Shown here one piece after another: positions 1-7,996 of a stretch of DNA of 64,000 bases. The notes beneath the pieces are model-generated. The model ran no database searches and was not told where the DNA came from. It worked only from the letters and a program-made list of their open reading frames with translations. Position 1 is the stretch's first letter. Each line of letters opens with the position of its first letter. This DNA comes from Trichococcus alkaliphilus (GTDB lineage Bacteria; Bacillota; Bacilli; Lactobacillales; Aerococcaceae): contig NZ_PXZT01000002.1 of assembly GCF_003008695.1 (NCBI RefSeq), positions 272,551 to 336,550 on the forward strand, given 5' to 3'. A program made the translations under genes and the position numbers.

Positions 1-67
1 TTAGCTCCCGCTTCCAGAGTCTTATTTGGAATTCTTTTCTGATATAGACTTCCAAAATGCTAATATG

Positions 68-96
68 ATTATAGTATAGCCACCCCGAGATAACAA
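68..96 (-). promoter_or_regulatory. Sigma-A promoter for a gene beyond the left edge
   Basis: On the minus strand there is a -35 box TTGTTA (91-96), a 17-base spacer and a consensus -10 box TATAAT (68-73). It points leftward, so it most likely drives a gene that starts outside the window. Bases 1-67 would be its leader; I see no start codon with a good ribosome binding site there. Confidence 0.6.
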
Positions 97-138
97 GTTT
101 AATGGCCGCCTTTCAGGGGATCCAGCACAACAAAAAAA

Positions 139-176
139 AGCTGCTCTGGTCCGTTGGAATGGACCGAAGCAGCTTT
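139..176 (-). terminator. Terminator of the zinc peptidase gene
   Basis: Inverted repeat with AAGCTGCT and GGTCC arms, interrupted by a small internal mismatch, with A and T tracts on the two sides. It lies about 40 bases after the stop codon of the peptidase gene on the minus strand and could work in both directions. Confidence 0.7.
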
Positions 177-213
177 TTCGGATGGAAGGCGGACTAATCC
201 TCGCTCCTGTTGG

Positions 214-912
214 TTAATCGTCGTTGCTTCCGCCGCCGAAAAGCATCAGCAGACGGAGCAGTTGCAGGAAGCTCATGAAGGCCGCTGCGACATATGTCAT
301 GGCGGCTGCGACAAGAACTTTGCGGGCTTTCGGTACTTCTTGCGCATTCAGGATGCCGCCGTTAGACAGGATCTTCAGGGCGCGGCCGGATGCATTGAAT
401 TCGACAGGCAAGGTGACCACCTGGAACAGGAAGCTGAACGAGAAAAAGAGGATCCCCAAATTGAGGAACGTCTGGTTCATGCCTGCGAACACACCAATCA
501 TGATCATCGGCATGGAAACCATCTGACCAAAATTGGCGGCGGGGACCAAACCGGCACGCATGCGCAACGGAATGTAATTTTTTTGATCCTGGATCGCGTG
601 ACCGACTTCATGGGCAGCGACGCCGATAGCCGCAACCGAAGTCGAGTTGGCTGTCGTGTCGGAAAGACGCAGCACTTTGGCGCGCGAGTCGTAGTGGTCC
701 GTCAGATCCCCGCGGACGCGCTCGATCTGCACATCATGGATGCCCGATTGCTCCAGGATGAAGCGTGCTGCATCCGTAGCGGTGTAACCGTTCTGGCTTT
801 TCACTTTGTTATAGGTAATGAAGGTACGTTTGACGAATCCCGAAGCGATCATGGAAACCACGATACCGAGGATGATCAATATATAGGTGCTATCGAAGAA
901 TGGATACAACAT
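214..912 (-). CDS. Membrane-bound neutral zinc metallopeptidase (YugP family)
   Basis: The 232-residue protein matches the YugP/Zn-peptidase_2 family. It starts with a hydrophobic membrane segment (about residues 8-25), carries the zinc-binding HEVGH motif at residues 101-105 (two His ligands and the catalytic Glu), and has hydrophobic stretches near residues 130-150 and 185-220. The sequence GVAAHEVGHAIQDQ is the family hallmark. Family members are predicted membrane proteases; substrates are poorly known. The ATG at 912 has an AAAGG ribosome site about ten bases upstream and a TATACT -10-like box further up. The gene stands alone. The family call is firm, the cellular role is not. Confidence 0.9.
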   Translation of the reverse strand: MLYPFFDSTYILIILGIVVSMIASGFVKRTFITYNKVKSQNGYTATDAARFILEQSGIHDVQIERVRGDLTDHYDSRAKVLRLSDTTANSTSVAAIGVAAHEVGHAIQDQKNYIPLRMRAGLVPAANFGQMVSMPMIMIGVFAGMNQTFLNLGILFFSFSFLFQVVTLPVEFNASGRALKILSNGGILNAQEVPKARKVLVAAAMTYVAAAFMSFLQLLRLLMLFGGGSNDD

Positions 913-1037
913 GTCTCATCAACCTTTCTTTTATTTACTCTACAGTATAGCATCCGATTGTGAAGAAAGGATGAAGGATGCTTACGGTTGTGTAATTTTA
1001 TCAAATTCTTTAGATATTCGTTATTTTCGAAATTGGA

Positions 1038-1203
1038 CTCCGGTTGGCCGGAGGAAAACAGCTCTAGATGGCCCCTGCTCCGGCGAGGGTCCGCCCACCG
1101 GAGGACGCCAGTGACTTCCGGGCGCAGCTCCGGGGAAGTTGTCCTCATCGGAGAACAAAAAAAAATGTTGGCTGAACTCCGGCCAAGCCTGCGTTCACCG
1201 GAG
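1038..1203. repeat. CTCCGG hairpin-repeat cluster A (four units)
   Basis: Four short inverted repeats sit in the 370-base gap between the peptidase and patB: 1038-1053, 1078-1103, 1128-1153 and 1177-1203. Each begins CTCCGG and ends (C)CGGAG. The full units are 26-27 bases, with roughly 10-base arms around a 6-base loop and compensating differences between arms. The same units recur at 20384-20513 and 62591-62716. No convincing gene overlaps them. They resemble REP-type dispersed palindromes; function unknown. Confidence 0.75.
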
Positions 1204-1246
1204 CAGCACAAGTTGCTGCTGCAATCTACGTTTACTCCAAATCAAA

Positions 1247-1267
1247 GGCTGCCTCAACGAGACAGCC
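1247..1267 (-). terminator. Possible terminator after patB
   Basis: GGCTG-N11-CAGCC stem just beyond the patB stop codon. The T tract on the minus strand is poor. The segment ACGAGACAGCCCC recurs in the thioredoxin terminator near 57945. Confidence 0.4.
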
Positions 1268-1285
1268 CCAGTTGCTCTATTGATT

Positions 1286-2476
1286 TTATTTCCGGTATTT
1301 TTTCATGACTGTGACTAGGCGTTCCATCGCTTCCATCAGCGTTTTCGTAGGGGCACCTAGGCTGATTCTCTCATATCCGCGACCCTCGTCCCCGAATATG
1401 TAGCCTTCATCCAGGAACACTTGCGCTTCTTGCTCTGTGATGGTTTCCAATTGCTTGTGCGACAAACCGAAGGCACTGAAGTCCATCCATTGCAGATAGG
1501 TCCCTTCCAGATCGAAGACGGTCACTTCAGGCAGTTCCTTCGCCAAGAAATCCTTTAACGTCTCGTGGTTGTGCCAAATCAAAGCTTTGAATTCTTCCAA
1601 CCAGTCCTCGGCTGCCGTATAGGCGATTTCTGTCGCCTTCAAGCCAATCACGTTGGTTCCTCCGCCGATGCCGGTCATTTCCATATCCATCTTGAATGCC
1701 GTGTGGAGCTCCGGATTCGAAATGATGACATTGGAATTGCGCAGGCCCGCGATATTGAAGGACTTGCTGGCGGCAGTTGCCGTGATGCAGATGTCCGCTG
1801 CAGCTTCGGATATGGCTGCCATCGGGGTGAACACATGGCCGGGCATGATCAGATCGTGGTGGATTTCATCCGCCAAAATCACGATATCGTTAGCGGCGCA
1901 GATGTCGACGACCCGCTCCAATTCCGCTCTCGTCCAGACGCGGCCGACCGGATTATGCGGGTTGCTGAACAGCATCAGTTTGATGTTCGGATCTTTGGCT
2001 TTTTCGGCCAAGCCATCGAAATCGATTTCGTAGCGATCGCCGTTTCGGATCAATGAATTGTTGATCAACGTCCGTTTCGTGTTCTTGATCGACTTCATGA
2101 ACGGATAATAGACCGGCCCCATGTAAAGAACGCCGTCGCCCGGCTCGGTGTATGCCCGGATAGCGGAATAGAACGCTGCAATGATGCCCGGTGTGCAGAT
2201 GATCCATTCCTTCTTGATTTCCCAAGAATGGCGGTTCCCCATCCAATTGATGATTGCCCGGTAATAGTCTTCGGTCGGCAGATCATAGCCCATCACGGCT
2301 GTTTCGATATATTCCTGCAGTCCTTTGACGATCTCAGGTGCTGTCTTTATGTCCAAATCCGCTACAGAAAACGGAAAAACATCTTTTCCCACCTGCGGAT
2401 TGCTTCTGTACATTGCTGCCCATTTTTCGGACCCGGTGTTGCTCCGGTTGACGGGCGTTTCAAAATCATAATTCAT
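1286..2476 (-). CDS. patB: PatB/MalY-type PLP-dependent C-S lyase (cystathionine beta-lyase)
   Basis: A 396-residue fold-type I PLP enzyme of the MalY/PatB group, which cleaves C-S bonds of cystathionine or cysteine conjugates to give pyruvate, ammonia and a thiol. Visible landmarks are the N-terminal NTGSEKW and PFSVADLD motifs, NPHNPVG (172-178), LADEIHHDL with the PLP-contacting Asp203, and the Schiff-base lysine in SKSFNIAGL (Lys238). Length is normal for the family. The ATG is preceded by GGGAGG at nine bases. It stands alone. It may feed homocysteine to the methionine genes elsewhere in the window; it could equally be an aminotransferase-like deaminase, since the group is often misnamed. 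Confidence 0.9.
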   Translation of the reverse strand: MNYDFETPVNRSNTGSEKWAAMYRSNPQVGKDVFPFSVADLDIKTAPEIVKGLQEYIETAVMGYDLPTEDYYRAIINWMGNRHSWEIKKEWIICTPGIIAAFYSAIRAYTEPGDGVLYMGPVYYPFMKSIKNTKRTLINNSLIRNGDRYEIDFDGLAEKAKDPNIKLMLFSNPHNPVGRVWTRAELERVVDICAANDIVILADEIHHDLIMPGHVFTPMAAISEAAADICITATAASKSFNIAGLRNSNVIISNPELHTAFKMDMEMTGIGGGTNVIGLKATEIAYTAAEDWLEEFKALIWHNHETLKDFLAKELPEVTVFDLEGTYLQWMDFSAFGLSHKQLETITEQEAQVFLDEGYIFGDEGRGYERISLGAPTKTLMEAMERLVTVMKKYRK

Positions 2477-2558
2477 TTATGCATCCTCCCAAACATTTGA
2501 CTTACTTTTCATTCTATCACTCGTTCTTATAATTGCCACCCTTAATCAGATTTTAATG

Positions 2559-2587
2559 AAAAAAAAAGAAGAATCCATTTCGGATTC
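2559..2587 (-). terminator. Terminator of the arsR-acr3-CoADR operon
   Basis: GAATCC-N5-GGATTC stem followed on the minus strand by a long T tract, about 40 bases after the reductase stop codon. Confidence 0.7.
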
Positions 2588-2624
2588 TCCATTTTTTCGC
2601 ATGCATACAGCAGCGACTCATCTT

Positions 2625-4292
2625 TTAGCTTTTTCTCTTCAGCATTTTGAGGTAATTTTGATAATTTTTATTGCCGCCCGAAAGGTTGTAGACTTCCTGG
2701 AAGCCTAAATTGATCAAGACATTCTGTCCTGCATTTCCGGTGACCCCTTTGTTGCAATAGGTAACTGTCGGGATATCTTTCGAAAGCTCACCGGCACGGG
2801 TCCGCAGTTCCCCTAACGGGATGTGGATCGCGTCTTGGACGTGGCCCTTCTCGAAGTCCTTGGCGGAACGCGTATCGACCACCTGGATCGATTCGCCTTT
2901 TTGCTGCGTTTCGACCAACTGGGTCGGGGTCATCAAAGGATTTTTGTGCAAGGCGTTATCCAATGCCATGCCTGTATATAATATAGGATCTTTTGTCGTT
3001 GCGAACGGCGGTGCATAGGCCAGATCCAAGTGAAATAGATCTTCAGCTTTTGCCTTGAAGGTGATGGCCGTGGCGAGGACATCGATTCGTTTGTCCACTC
3101 CTTGGAATCCCACGATTTGAGCGCCCAAGACTCGTCCAGTGGCTTTATCGGCCAATGCCTTGATGATCAGTTCTTTCCCGCCAAGGTATTCAGCGTGGTC
3201 AGGCTTGATATTAAAGATGATTTCCACAAAATAACCTGCTGCCTTCGCTTCTTTTTCGGTCAAACCTGTCTGGCCGACATGGAGATTGAACAAGCGGAAA
3301 ATACTGGTACCCAATACCCCGCGGTGTTCCAGATTTCCACCTGTAATCACATCGCCGGCAATCCGTCCCATCTTGTTGGCCGTAGAGCCCAATGGACGGT
3401 AAATCGGTTTGCCTGTGATGACGGAGAAGCTTTCGGCCACATCACCGACTGCATAAACATCCGGAAGGTTCGTCTGCATTTTACTGTTAACGGCAATAGC
3501 ACCTGTCGCTCCGATCGTGACGCCGATTTCCTTCGCCAATTGGGTATTCGGACTTACTCCGGCAGCGAGGATAACAATATCCGTTTCGATGGTGGCGCCT
3601 TTTGTAGTCACCACTTTTTTGATGGCTCCATCCCCTTCGATGGTTTTGACCGTATCCCCCAGGTGCAAATGCACCCCATTGGCCATCAGCACTTCTTCCA
3701 CCCGGAAAGCCATATCTGCATCCATCGGCGGCATCACTTGATTTTCCAACTGAACGATGGTGACATCCCAGCCTTTATGCACAAGCTGTTCAGCCATTTC
3801 CAGACCGATAAACCCGGCACCGATGAGGAGCGCTTTTTTCGGCTGGTTCGCTTCTGAATAACTTTCTATGTCACGAAGGTCCTGGATGTTGCGGACATGA
3901 AAGACATTCTTATATTCTGCCTGATCGAACGGTGGAGGCGTAATCGAAACCGCACCTGTCGCGAAAACCAAAACATCATAAGGGTCCTCTTTGATTTCAC
4001 CGGTCTTTAGATCCTTTACTTGAAGCTTCTTGGCTTCATGATTCACCTTTGTCACTTTGTGTTCAGTATAGATGGAGACATCATATCTCTTTTTGAACCA
4101 TTTTGCATCCCGCGGCGTCAGGCGATCCACTGAATCGACTTCCCCACCGATTTTATAAGGGATACCGCAGCCAGAATAGGAGATATCCTTCCCTTGGTCA
4201 TAGATGACGATTTCTGCTTCCTCTGAGTTTCTGCGCGCTTTGGCTGCAACAGAGGTGCCCGCTGCTACCGAACCGATTACGATGATTTTCAT
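2625..4292 (-). CDS. CoA-disulfide reductase-like flavoprotein with C-terminal rhodanese domain
   Basis: The 555-residue protein has an FAD/NAD(P)H disulfide-reductase core (about 1-450) and a rhodanese domain (about 460-555). The N-terminal GSVAAGTSVAAKARR is the FAD-binding motif. SGCGIPY places the single redox cysteine (Cys42) where CoA disulfide reductases have theirs. AVGDVAES is the second FAD contact. The rhodanese loop YCNKGVTGN carries the persulfide cysteine (Cys513). The family includes CoA disulfide/persulfide reductases that handle polysulfides or low-molecular-weight thiol disulfides. It lies 29 bases downstream of acr3, so it is probably co-transcribed with arsR and acr3 and may supply reducing power or thiol turnover during arsenic stress. 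That role is inference; no separate ArsC-type arsenate reductase is visible nearby. Confidence 0.88.
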   Translation of the reverse strand: MKIIVIGSVAAGTSVAAKARRNSEEAEIVIYDQGKDISYSGCGIPYKIGGEVDSVDRLTPRDAKWFKKRYDVSIYTEHKVTKVNHEAKKLQVKDLKTGEIKEDPYDVLVFATGAVSITPPPFDQAEYKNVFHVRNIQDLRDIESYSEANQPKKALLIGAGFIGLEMAEQLVHKGWDVTIVQLENQVMPPMDADMAFRVEEVLMANGVHLHLGDTVKTIEGDGAIKKVVTTKGATIETDIVILAAGVSPNTQLAKEIGVTIGATGAIAVNSKMQTNLPDVYAVGDVAESFSVITGKPIYRPLGSTANKMGRIAGDVITGGNLEHRGVLGTSIFRLFNLHVGQTGLTEKEAKAAGYFVEIIFNIKPDHAEYLGGKELIIKALADKATGRVLGAQIVGFQGVDKRIDVLATAITFKAKAEDLFHLDLAYAPPFATTKDPILYTGMALDNALHKNPLMTPTQLVETQQKGESIQVVDTRSAKDFEKGHVQDAIHIPLGELRTRAGELSKDIPTVTYCNKGVTGNAGQNVLINLGFQEVYNLSGGNKNYQNYLKMLKRKS

Positions 4293-4321
4293 AATAAATT
4301 CTCCTTTTCAGTTAAGGTGGC

Positions 4322-5407
4322 TTATTTTACCATTTTTACAGGATTCACTACACTATTGTCTTTTCCGGGAAACCAGTGTCTCGTCGAATTGGCGATCTTC
4401 ACCAAAATCAACATCACCGGCACTTCCGTCAGGACGCCTACCACCGTAGCCAATGCTGCTGGAGAATCCATTCCGAACAACGCGATGGCAACCGCGACAG
4501 ATAATTCAAAAAAGTTCGATGCGCCGATCATTCCGGCTGGTGCGGAGATTGCATGCGGAAGCTTCAGCGCTTTGCTTGCAAAATAGGCAATGAAGAAAAT
4601 CAGGAATGTCTGCAGGATCAAAGGTACGGCGATCATCAAAATGTGCAGCGGATTCTCCAGAATGACCTCTCCTTGGAAAGAGAACAACAAGATCAGCATC
4701 AACAACAGCCCCGCGGTAGTCGCGCCATCAAATTTCGAAAGAAAATCCTTCTCGAAATAAGTGACTCCTTTTTTCTTTGTGACGAAGATCCGCGTCAAAA
4801 CGCCACCCACCAACGGAATCACCACGAACAACACGACGGACAGGATCAAGGTGTCCCAAGGAACCGTAACATTGCTGACGCCCAATAAAAATTTGACGAT
4901 GGGAATGAACGCAACCAAGATGATCAGATCATTGGTCGCAACCTGAACGACAGTGTACGCCGGATTGCCTTTTGTCAATTGGCTCCAGACAAAAACCATC
5001 GCTGTACAAGGTGCAGCTCCCAAGAGAATAGCACCGGCCAAATATTCCGTCGCCAACTCCTGCGTAATGAAATTCTTGAAGACGACAAAGAAGAAGAAAG
5101 CGGAAATCGCGTACATGGTAAAAGGTTTGATCAGCCAGTTCACTGCCCAGGTGACATAAAGTCCTTTCGGATTTTTCCTGACGTCCCGGACGCTTTGGAA
5201 ATCCACCTTCATCATCATCGGGTAGATCATGACCCAGATCAATACAGCCGTCGGGATCGAGACGTTCGCATATTCGAATTTCCCAAAGAAATCAGGTATG
5301 GCCGGCAAATATTTACCGATCAAAACCCCCACCACCATACAGATTGCTACCCAGACACTCAGGTATTTATTGAAGAACGAGATGCTTGTTTGCTCTTTTC
5401 CACTCAT
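4322..5407 (-). CDS. acr3: ACR3-family arsenite efflux permease
   Basis: A 361-residue membrane protein with about ten transmembrane segments, matching the Acr3 branch of arsenite exporters rather than the unrelated ArsB branch. Diagnostic stretches are VLIWVMIYPMMMKVDF near residue 60, GAAPCTAMVFVWS with the conserved cysteine (Cys134) needed for arsenite transport, and the conserved Glu in VVGVLTEVPVM near the C-terminus. It extrudes trivalent arsenite, and in some members antimonite, using the proton motive force. It lies between arsR and the CoA-disulfide reductase gene in what looks like one operon. The start has a GGGGGTATAAAA-type upstream sequence. Confidence 0.95.
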   Translation of the reverse strand: MSGKEQTSISFFNKYLSVWVAICMVVGVLIGKYLPAIPDFFGKFEYANVSIPTAVLIWVMIYPMMMKVDFQSVRDVRKNPKGLYVTWAVNWLIKPFTMYAISAFFFFVVFKNFITQELATEYLAGAILLGAAPCTAMVFVWSQLTKGNPAYTVVQVATNDLIILVAFIPIVKFLLGVSNVTVPWDTLILSVVLFVVIPLVGGVLTRIFVTKKKGVTYFEKDFLSKFDGATTAGLLLMLILLFSFQGEVILENPLHILMIAVPLILQTFLIFFIAYFASKALKLPHAISAPAGMIGASNFFELSVAVAIALFGMDSPAALATVVGVLTEVPVMLILVKIANSTRHWFPGKDNSVVNPVKMVK

Positions 5408-5460
5408 TTTTATTATACCCCCATTTATTGTTTTGCGCTCTTTACAGCACTATTATTGCG

Positions 5461-5805
5461 TCATTTGACCTTTTCTTTTCCTTCCGTTCCGCACACAACT
5501 TTTGACCGTACCGGTTCGCAGATGCATGCCGGTGTATTGGCCATCAATTCCGCTGTATCCACCTTGAATTTTTCGAAGGCATCTTTATTCAGGTCGTAAT
5601 AATGCCACGTGCCGGATTTTTCCGTCGTCACCAGTCCTGCCTTCACCAACAGATTAATGTGATGGGATAAAGTTGGCTGGGTAAAATCGAAATGTTCCAG
5701 TATGTCGCAAGCACACATGGCCCCGCAGGAAAGCATATCGACAATTTTGACGCGCTTAGGGTCGGCCAAAGCCTTTGCGATTTTTGCATAATTTTCATAA
5801 TCCAT
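5461..5805 (-). CDS. arsR: ArsR-family metalloid-responsive repressor
   Basis: A 114-residue winged-helix protein of the ArsR/SmtB family. The recognition helix is FTQPTLSHHINLLVKAGLV (about 41-59). The metalloid-binding site typical of ArsR, ELCVCDL in classical members, appears as SCGAMCACDIL with Cys27, Cys31 and Cys33. Further cysteines at 94, 96 and 105 form a second possible thiol site in the C-terminal tail. It heads the operon arsR-acr3-CoADR and is preceded by an operator-like repeat at 5828-5843, consistent with autoregulation that is relieved by arsenite or antimonite. Confidence 0.93.
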   Translation of the reverse strand: MDYENYAKIAKALADPKRVKIVDMLSCGAMCACDILEHFDFTQPTLSHHINLLVKAGLVTTEKSGTWHYYDLNKDAFEKFKVDTAELMANTPACICEPVRSKVVCGTEGKEKVK

Positions 5806-5827
5806 GATTGCTGATGCCCCTTTTTAT

Positions 5828-5843
5828 ATAGACGTTTTTCTAT
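5828..5843 (-). promoter_or_regulatory. ArsR operator 1, upstream of arsR-acr3
   Basis: Dyad ATAGA-N6-TCTAT, 23 bases upstream of the arsR start. The same core with the same 6-base spacing lies upstream of the permease gene and the second arsR. A promoter should overlap it but its boxes are weak (possible -10 TATATA next to the dyad). Confidence 0.65.
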
Positions 5844-5854
5844 CTATGCCAGAA

Positions 5855-5897
5855 AAAGAAACTCGAGCCGGAGTATCCCGAGACACGAGTCTTTTTT
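5855..5897 (-). terminator. Terminator of the arsD-like gene
   Basis: ACTCG/CGAGT stem with an inner CGG/CCG pairing, located seven bases past the stop codon, with T-rich sequence after it on the minus strand. It separates the arsD-like unit from the arsR operon. Confidence 0.7.
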
Positions 5898-5904
5898 ATG
5901 GGTG

Positions 5905-6492
5905 CTAGCAACAGCCGCCCTGCCCACAACCGCATGAGCCCTTACCTGCTGTAGCAGCTTCCTCATGCTTGTGGTGATGGTGTCCATGACCGCCGCAACA
6001 AGATTCTTTTGCTTGAGTTGTTTCTTCCTGATGATGATGGCCCTGGCCACCGCAGCCACAGCCGCCTTTTTCGCCATTGCCGCCGCAGCAGCCGGATTCT
6101 TCTTTTTCTTCTTTTTCTACTTTATTTTCTTCGGAAAATTCCTCCGAACCGCCACAACCACAGCCGCCGCAGCCACAAGAGCCTTCGGTGTCTTCTATGA
6201 AGCGGACGCCGATGTAGCTTGTGATTTCATCGTTGGTCGGATAGCTTCCACTTTTGACGATTTCTCCGTCCACAATAGTGATTGGCAACACGCTATTCCC
6301 TTCCGCCTCGATTTTTTCATTAACGGCCTTGTTGAGCGTGAATTGATCCGCATCATCGGTCAAATTAAAAAGCAATGCCTCGTAGTTCTCCAAATCCGCC
6401 AAGGCCTCCATTACTGCTGCAATGCGCAGGGCATCCTGGCTGCTGAACAAGCTGCTGCTTGTTTCCGGTTCAAAAATAGTGATGTTCGTCAT
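5905..6492 (-). CDS. arsD: ArsD-like protein with serine-substituted metalloid site and Cys/His-rich tail
   Basis: The first ~98 of 195 residues align with ArsD, the arsenite metallochaperone that hands As(III) to the ArsA ATPase: FEPETSSS matches FDPAMCCS, followed by LPITIVDGEIVKSGSYP and NDEITSYIG. The catalytic Cys12, Cys13 and Cys18 of classical ArsD are Ser12, Ser13 and Ser18 in exact register. From residue 105 a tail follows with 14 Cys (106, 108, 111, 113, 135, 136, 145, 147, 165, 166, 187, 189, 194, 195) and 9 His (152-154, 169, 171-174, 176), split by a Glu/Lys linker (117-132). Classical ArsD has only two vicinal Cys pairs at its C-terminus. No arsA is in the window. The gene has its own strong promoter. 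It may bind or store metalloid or transition metal; the function is unproven. The ATG has AAGGGGA ten bases upstream. Confidence 0.85.
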   Translation of the reverse strand: MTNITIFEPETSSSLFSSQDALRIAAVMEALADLENYEALLFNLTDDADQFTLNKAVNEKIEAEGNSVLPITIVDGEIVKSGSYPTNDEITSYIGVRFIEDTEGSCGCGGCGCGGSEEFSEENKVEKEEKEESGCCGGNGEKGGCGCGGQGHHHQEETTQAKESCCGGHGHHHHKHEEAATAGKGSCGCGQGGCC

Positions 6493-6564
6493 GATTCATT
6501 TCCCCTTAGCTTGTTTGTATTTTGAATAGCTTTTGATAGCTTAAAATTTTTTTGTTACCTTTAC

Positions 6565-6593
6565 AATATAGGACTTCTTCGATCTACAGTCAA
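6565..6593 (-). promoter_or_regulatory. Sigma-A promoter of the arsD-like gene
   Basis: -35 TTGACT (6588-6593), exact 17-base spacer and -10 TATATT (6565-6570), 73 bases upstream of the start codon. The ATAGA-N6-TCTAT operator of the neighbouring units is not present here. Confidence 0.75.
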
Positions 6594-6615
6594 ACACAAA
6601 ATAGAATTTGTGCAA

Positions 6616-6657
6616 AGAAAGTGCCGGACAGAGAATAATTCCCCACCCGGCACTTTC
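6616..6657 (-). terminator. Terminator of the permease-thioredoxin unit
   Basis: GAAAGTGCCGG-N19-CCGGCACTTTC stem immediately downstream of the mini-thioredoxin stop codon. Confidence 0.75.
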
Positions 6658-6665
6658 GAAAATTT

Positions 6666-6899
6666 TTATTTTTTCAACAATTCTGTGATTTCTTCCGTAC
6701 TGGCGACTTTACCGTAGGAAACGACTTTCTCATCGATGACCAATCCCGGAGTGCGCATGATGCCGTATTTGGCTATGTCCTTCATGTCGGTCACTTTTGT
6801 GATGGTCGCTTCCATTCCCAGTTCCTTCAATGCCTCTTCCGTATTCTTAGCCAAATTCACACAATTTTTGCAGCCTATACCCAAAATTTTGATTTCCAT
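6666..6899 (-). CDS. Small CxxC thioredoxin/glutaredoxin-like protein (copy 1)
   Basis: A 77-residue thioredoxin-fold protein of the group often called redox-active disulfide protein 2 (related to archaeal MTH895 and Thermotoga TM0996). The active site is GIGCKNC (Cys10, Cys13) and the cis-proline loop is RTPGLVID. It follows the permease gene by 30 bases and is probably co-transcribed with it. A close paralogue sits at 8133-8372. In ars islands such proteins are thought to act as thiol carriers or small-molecule reductants; the partner here is unknown. Confidence 0.88.
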   Translation of the reverse strand: MEIKILGIGCKNCVNLAKNTEEALKELGMEATITKVTDMKDIAKYGIMRTPGLVIDEKVVSYGKVASTEEITELLKK

Positions 6900-6929
6900 G
6901 ATAATATTCCTCCTGCTTATTATTTTTGA

Positions 6930-7946
6930 TCACATAAATATTGGTCCCAAGAAATTGAACAGATAGCCGATGATGATGATGCCGACTGCCACGATTCCGA
7001 AGAAGAGGCCCAACAATTTCGGTTTAACGACCTGCTTCAGCATGACCATCGATGGCAAGGACAATGCTGTTACGCCCATCATGAAGGAAAGCACAGTTCC
7101 CAATCCGACACCCTTTGCGACAAGCGCTTCGGAAATGGGCAGTGTCCCAAAAATATCCGCGTACATTGGAATGCCGACGAACGTCGCCACCAATACCGAA
7201 TACCATTTATCCTGGCCCAACAGAGCCGTGATGACCGATTCGGGGATCCAGTTGTGGATGGCAGCCCCGATGCCGACCCCAAGAAGTACGTACAGCCATA
7301 CTTTCTGGACGACTTCCTTCACCTGATCGACCGCATAATCGACACGGTCTTTCCTTGTCAACTCGGCTTCCTCCAGTTCAATTGTAGGGCTGCCGAACAC
7401 AAACGATTCGACCTGGTCCTCCAGATGCGCTTTCCCGATGAAGGTTCCGCCGACAACCGCAAGGATCAGTCCCACAACGACATAGGCGATGGCGATTTTC
7501 CAGTTGAAGATGCTGGCCAAGAGGATGATGGATGCCAGATCAACCAACGGCGAGGAGATCAGGAACGAAAACGTCACGCCCAACGGCAATCCTGATCCGG
7601 TGAAGCCGATGAAAAGCGGAATCGAAGAGCACGAACAGAACGGTGTGATCGTCCCAAGCAACGCCGCCAGGATATTGGCGGTAATTCCATCAAATCGGCC
7701 CAGGATTTTCTTCGTCCGCTCAGGCGGGAAGAAACTTTGCACATAAGAAATACCGAAAATCAACACCGACAACAGGATGAAGATTTTGATGACGTCGTAG
7801 ATGAAGAAATGGATGCTGCCCCCCACCCTGCTGGCGAGGTCCAATCCGAAGACATCCCGGACAAGCATGCCGACCAAATCGCTTAGCCACTGCATTTTTA
7901 ATAACTGATCATTTAACCATTGAAAAATTCCCATGATGAACTGCAC
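6930..7946 (-). CDS. ArsP/DUF318-family permease
   Basis: A 338-residue membrane protein of the ArsP_1 (formerly DUF318) permease family, with eight or so transmembrane segments. The signature TPFCSCSSIPLFIGF around residues 101-115 carries two cysteines (Cys104, Cys106), and FLISSPLVD follows it. A second repeat with GIPMYADIFGTLPI lies near residue 255. Characterised ArsP members export trivalent organoarsenicals such as methylarsenite and roxarsone; other members are unassigned. Its promoter overlaps an ArsR-type operator, so arsenical induction is likely. The ATG at 7946 has AGAAGGTG nine bases upstream. Confidence 0.88.
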   Translation of the reverse strand: MQFIMGIFQWLNDQLLKMQWLSDLVGMLVRDVFGLDLASRVGGSIHFFIYDVIKIFILLSVLIFGISYVQSFFPPERTKKILGRFDGITANILAALLGTITPFCSCSSIPLFIGFTGSGLPLGVTFSFLISSPLVDLASIILLASIFNWKIAIAYVVVGLILAVVGGTFIGKAHLEDQVESFVFGSPTIELEEAELTRKDRVDYAVDQVKEVVQKVWLYVLLGVGIGAAIHNWIPESVITALLGQDKWYSVLVATFVGIPMYADIFGTLPISEALVAKGVGLGTVLSFMMGVTALSLPSMVMLKQVVKPKLLGLFFGIVAVGIIIIGYLFNFLGPIFM

Positions 7947-7970
7947 CTTCTAGTTTGTATTTTTCCACCT

Positions 7971-7996
7971 ATCACATAGATGTTTATCTATGTGAT
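7971..7996 (-). promoter_or_regulatory. ArsR operator 2, upstream of the permease gene
   Basis: Perfect inverted repeat ATCACATAGAT-GTTT-ATCTATGTGAT with core ATAGA-N6-TCTAT. It lies directly downstream of the -10 box, where a bound repressor would block transcription start. Confidence 0.8.

Noticed and set aside
154..963. Plus-strand open frame of 269 codons at the left end
   Set aside because: Antisense to the zinc peptidase with its clear HEVGH motif; begins inside the terminator.
1038..1203. Repeats considered as a CRISPR array
   Set aside because: The units are palindromes with unequal, partly similar gaps, no direct-repeat/spacer regularity and no cas genes.
876..1211. Minus-strand open frame through repeat cluster A, similar in translation to one at 62290-62787
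   Set aside because: The similarity comes from the shared CTCCGG repeats, not from a protein; there is no ribosome site and the frame overlaps the peptidase start.
5965..6525. Plus-strand frame of 186 codons opposite the arsD-like gene
   Set aside because: It is the complement of the Cys/Gly/His-rich tail, giving long Ala and Phe runs; the minus frame has the ArsD pattern, a ribosome site, a promoter and a terminator.
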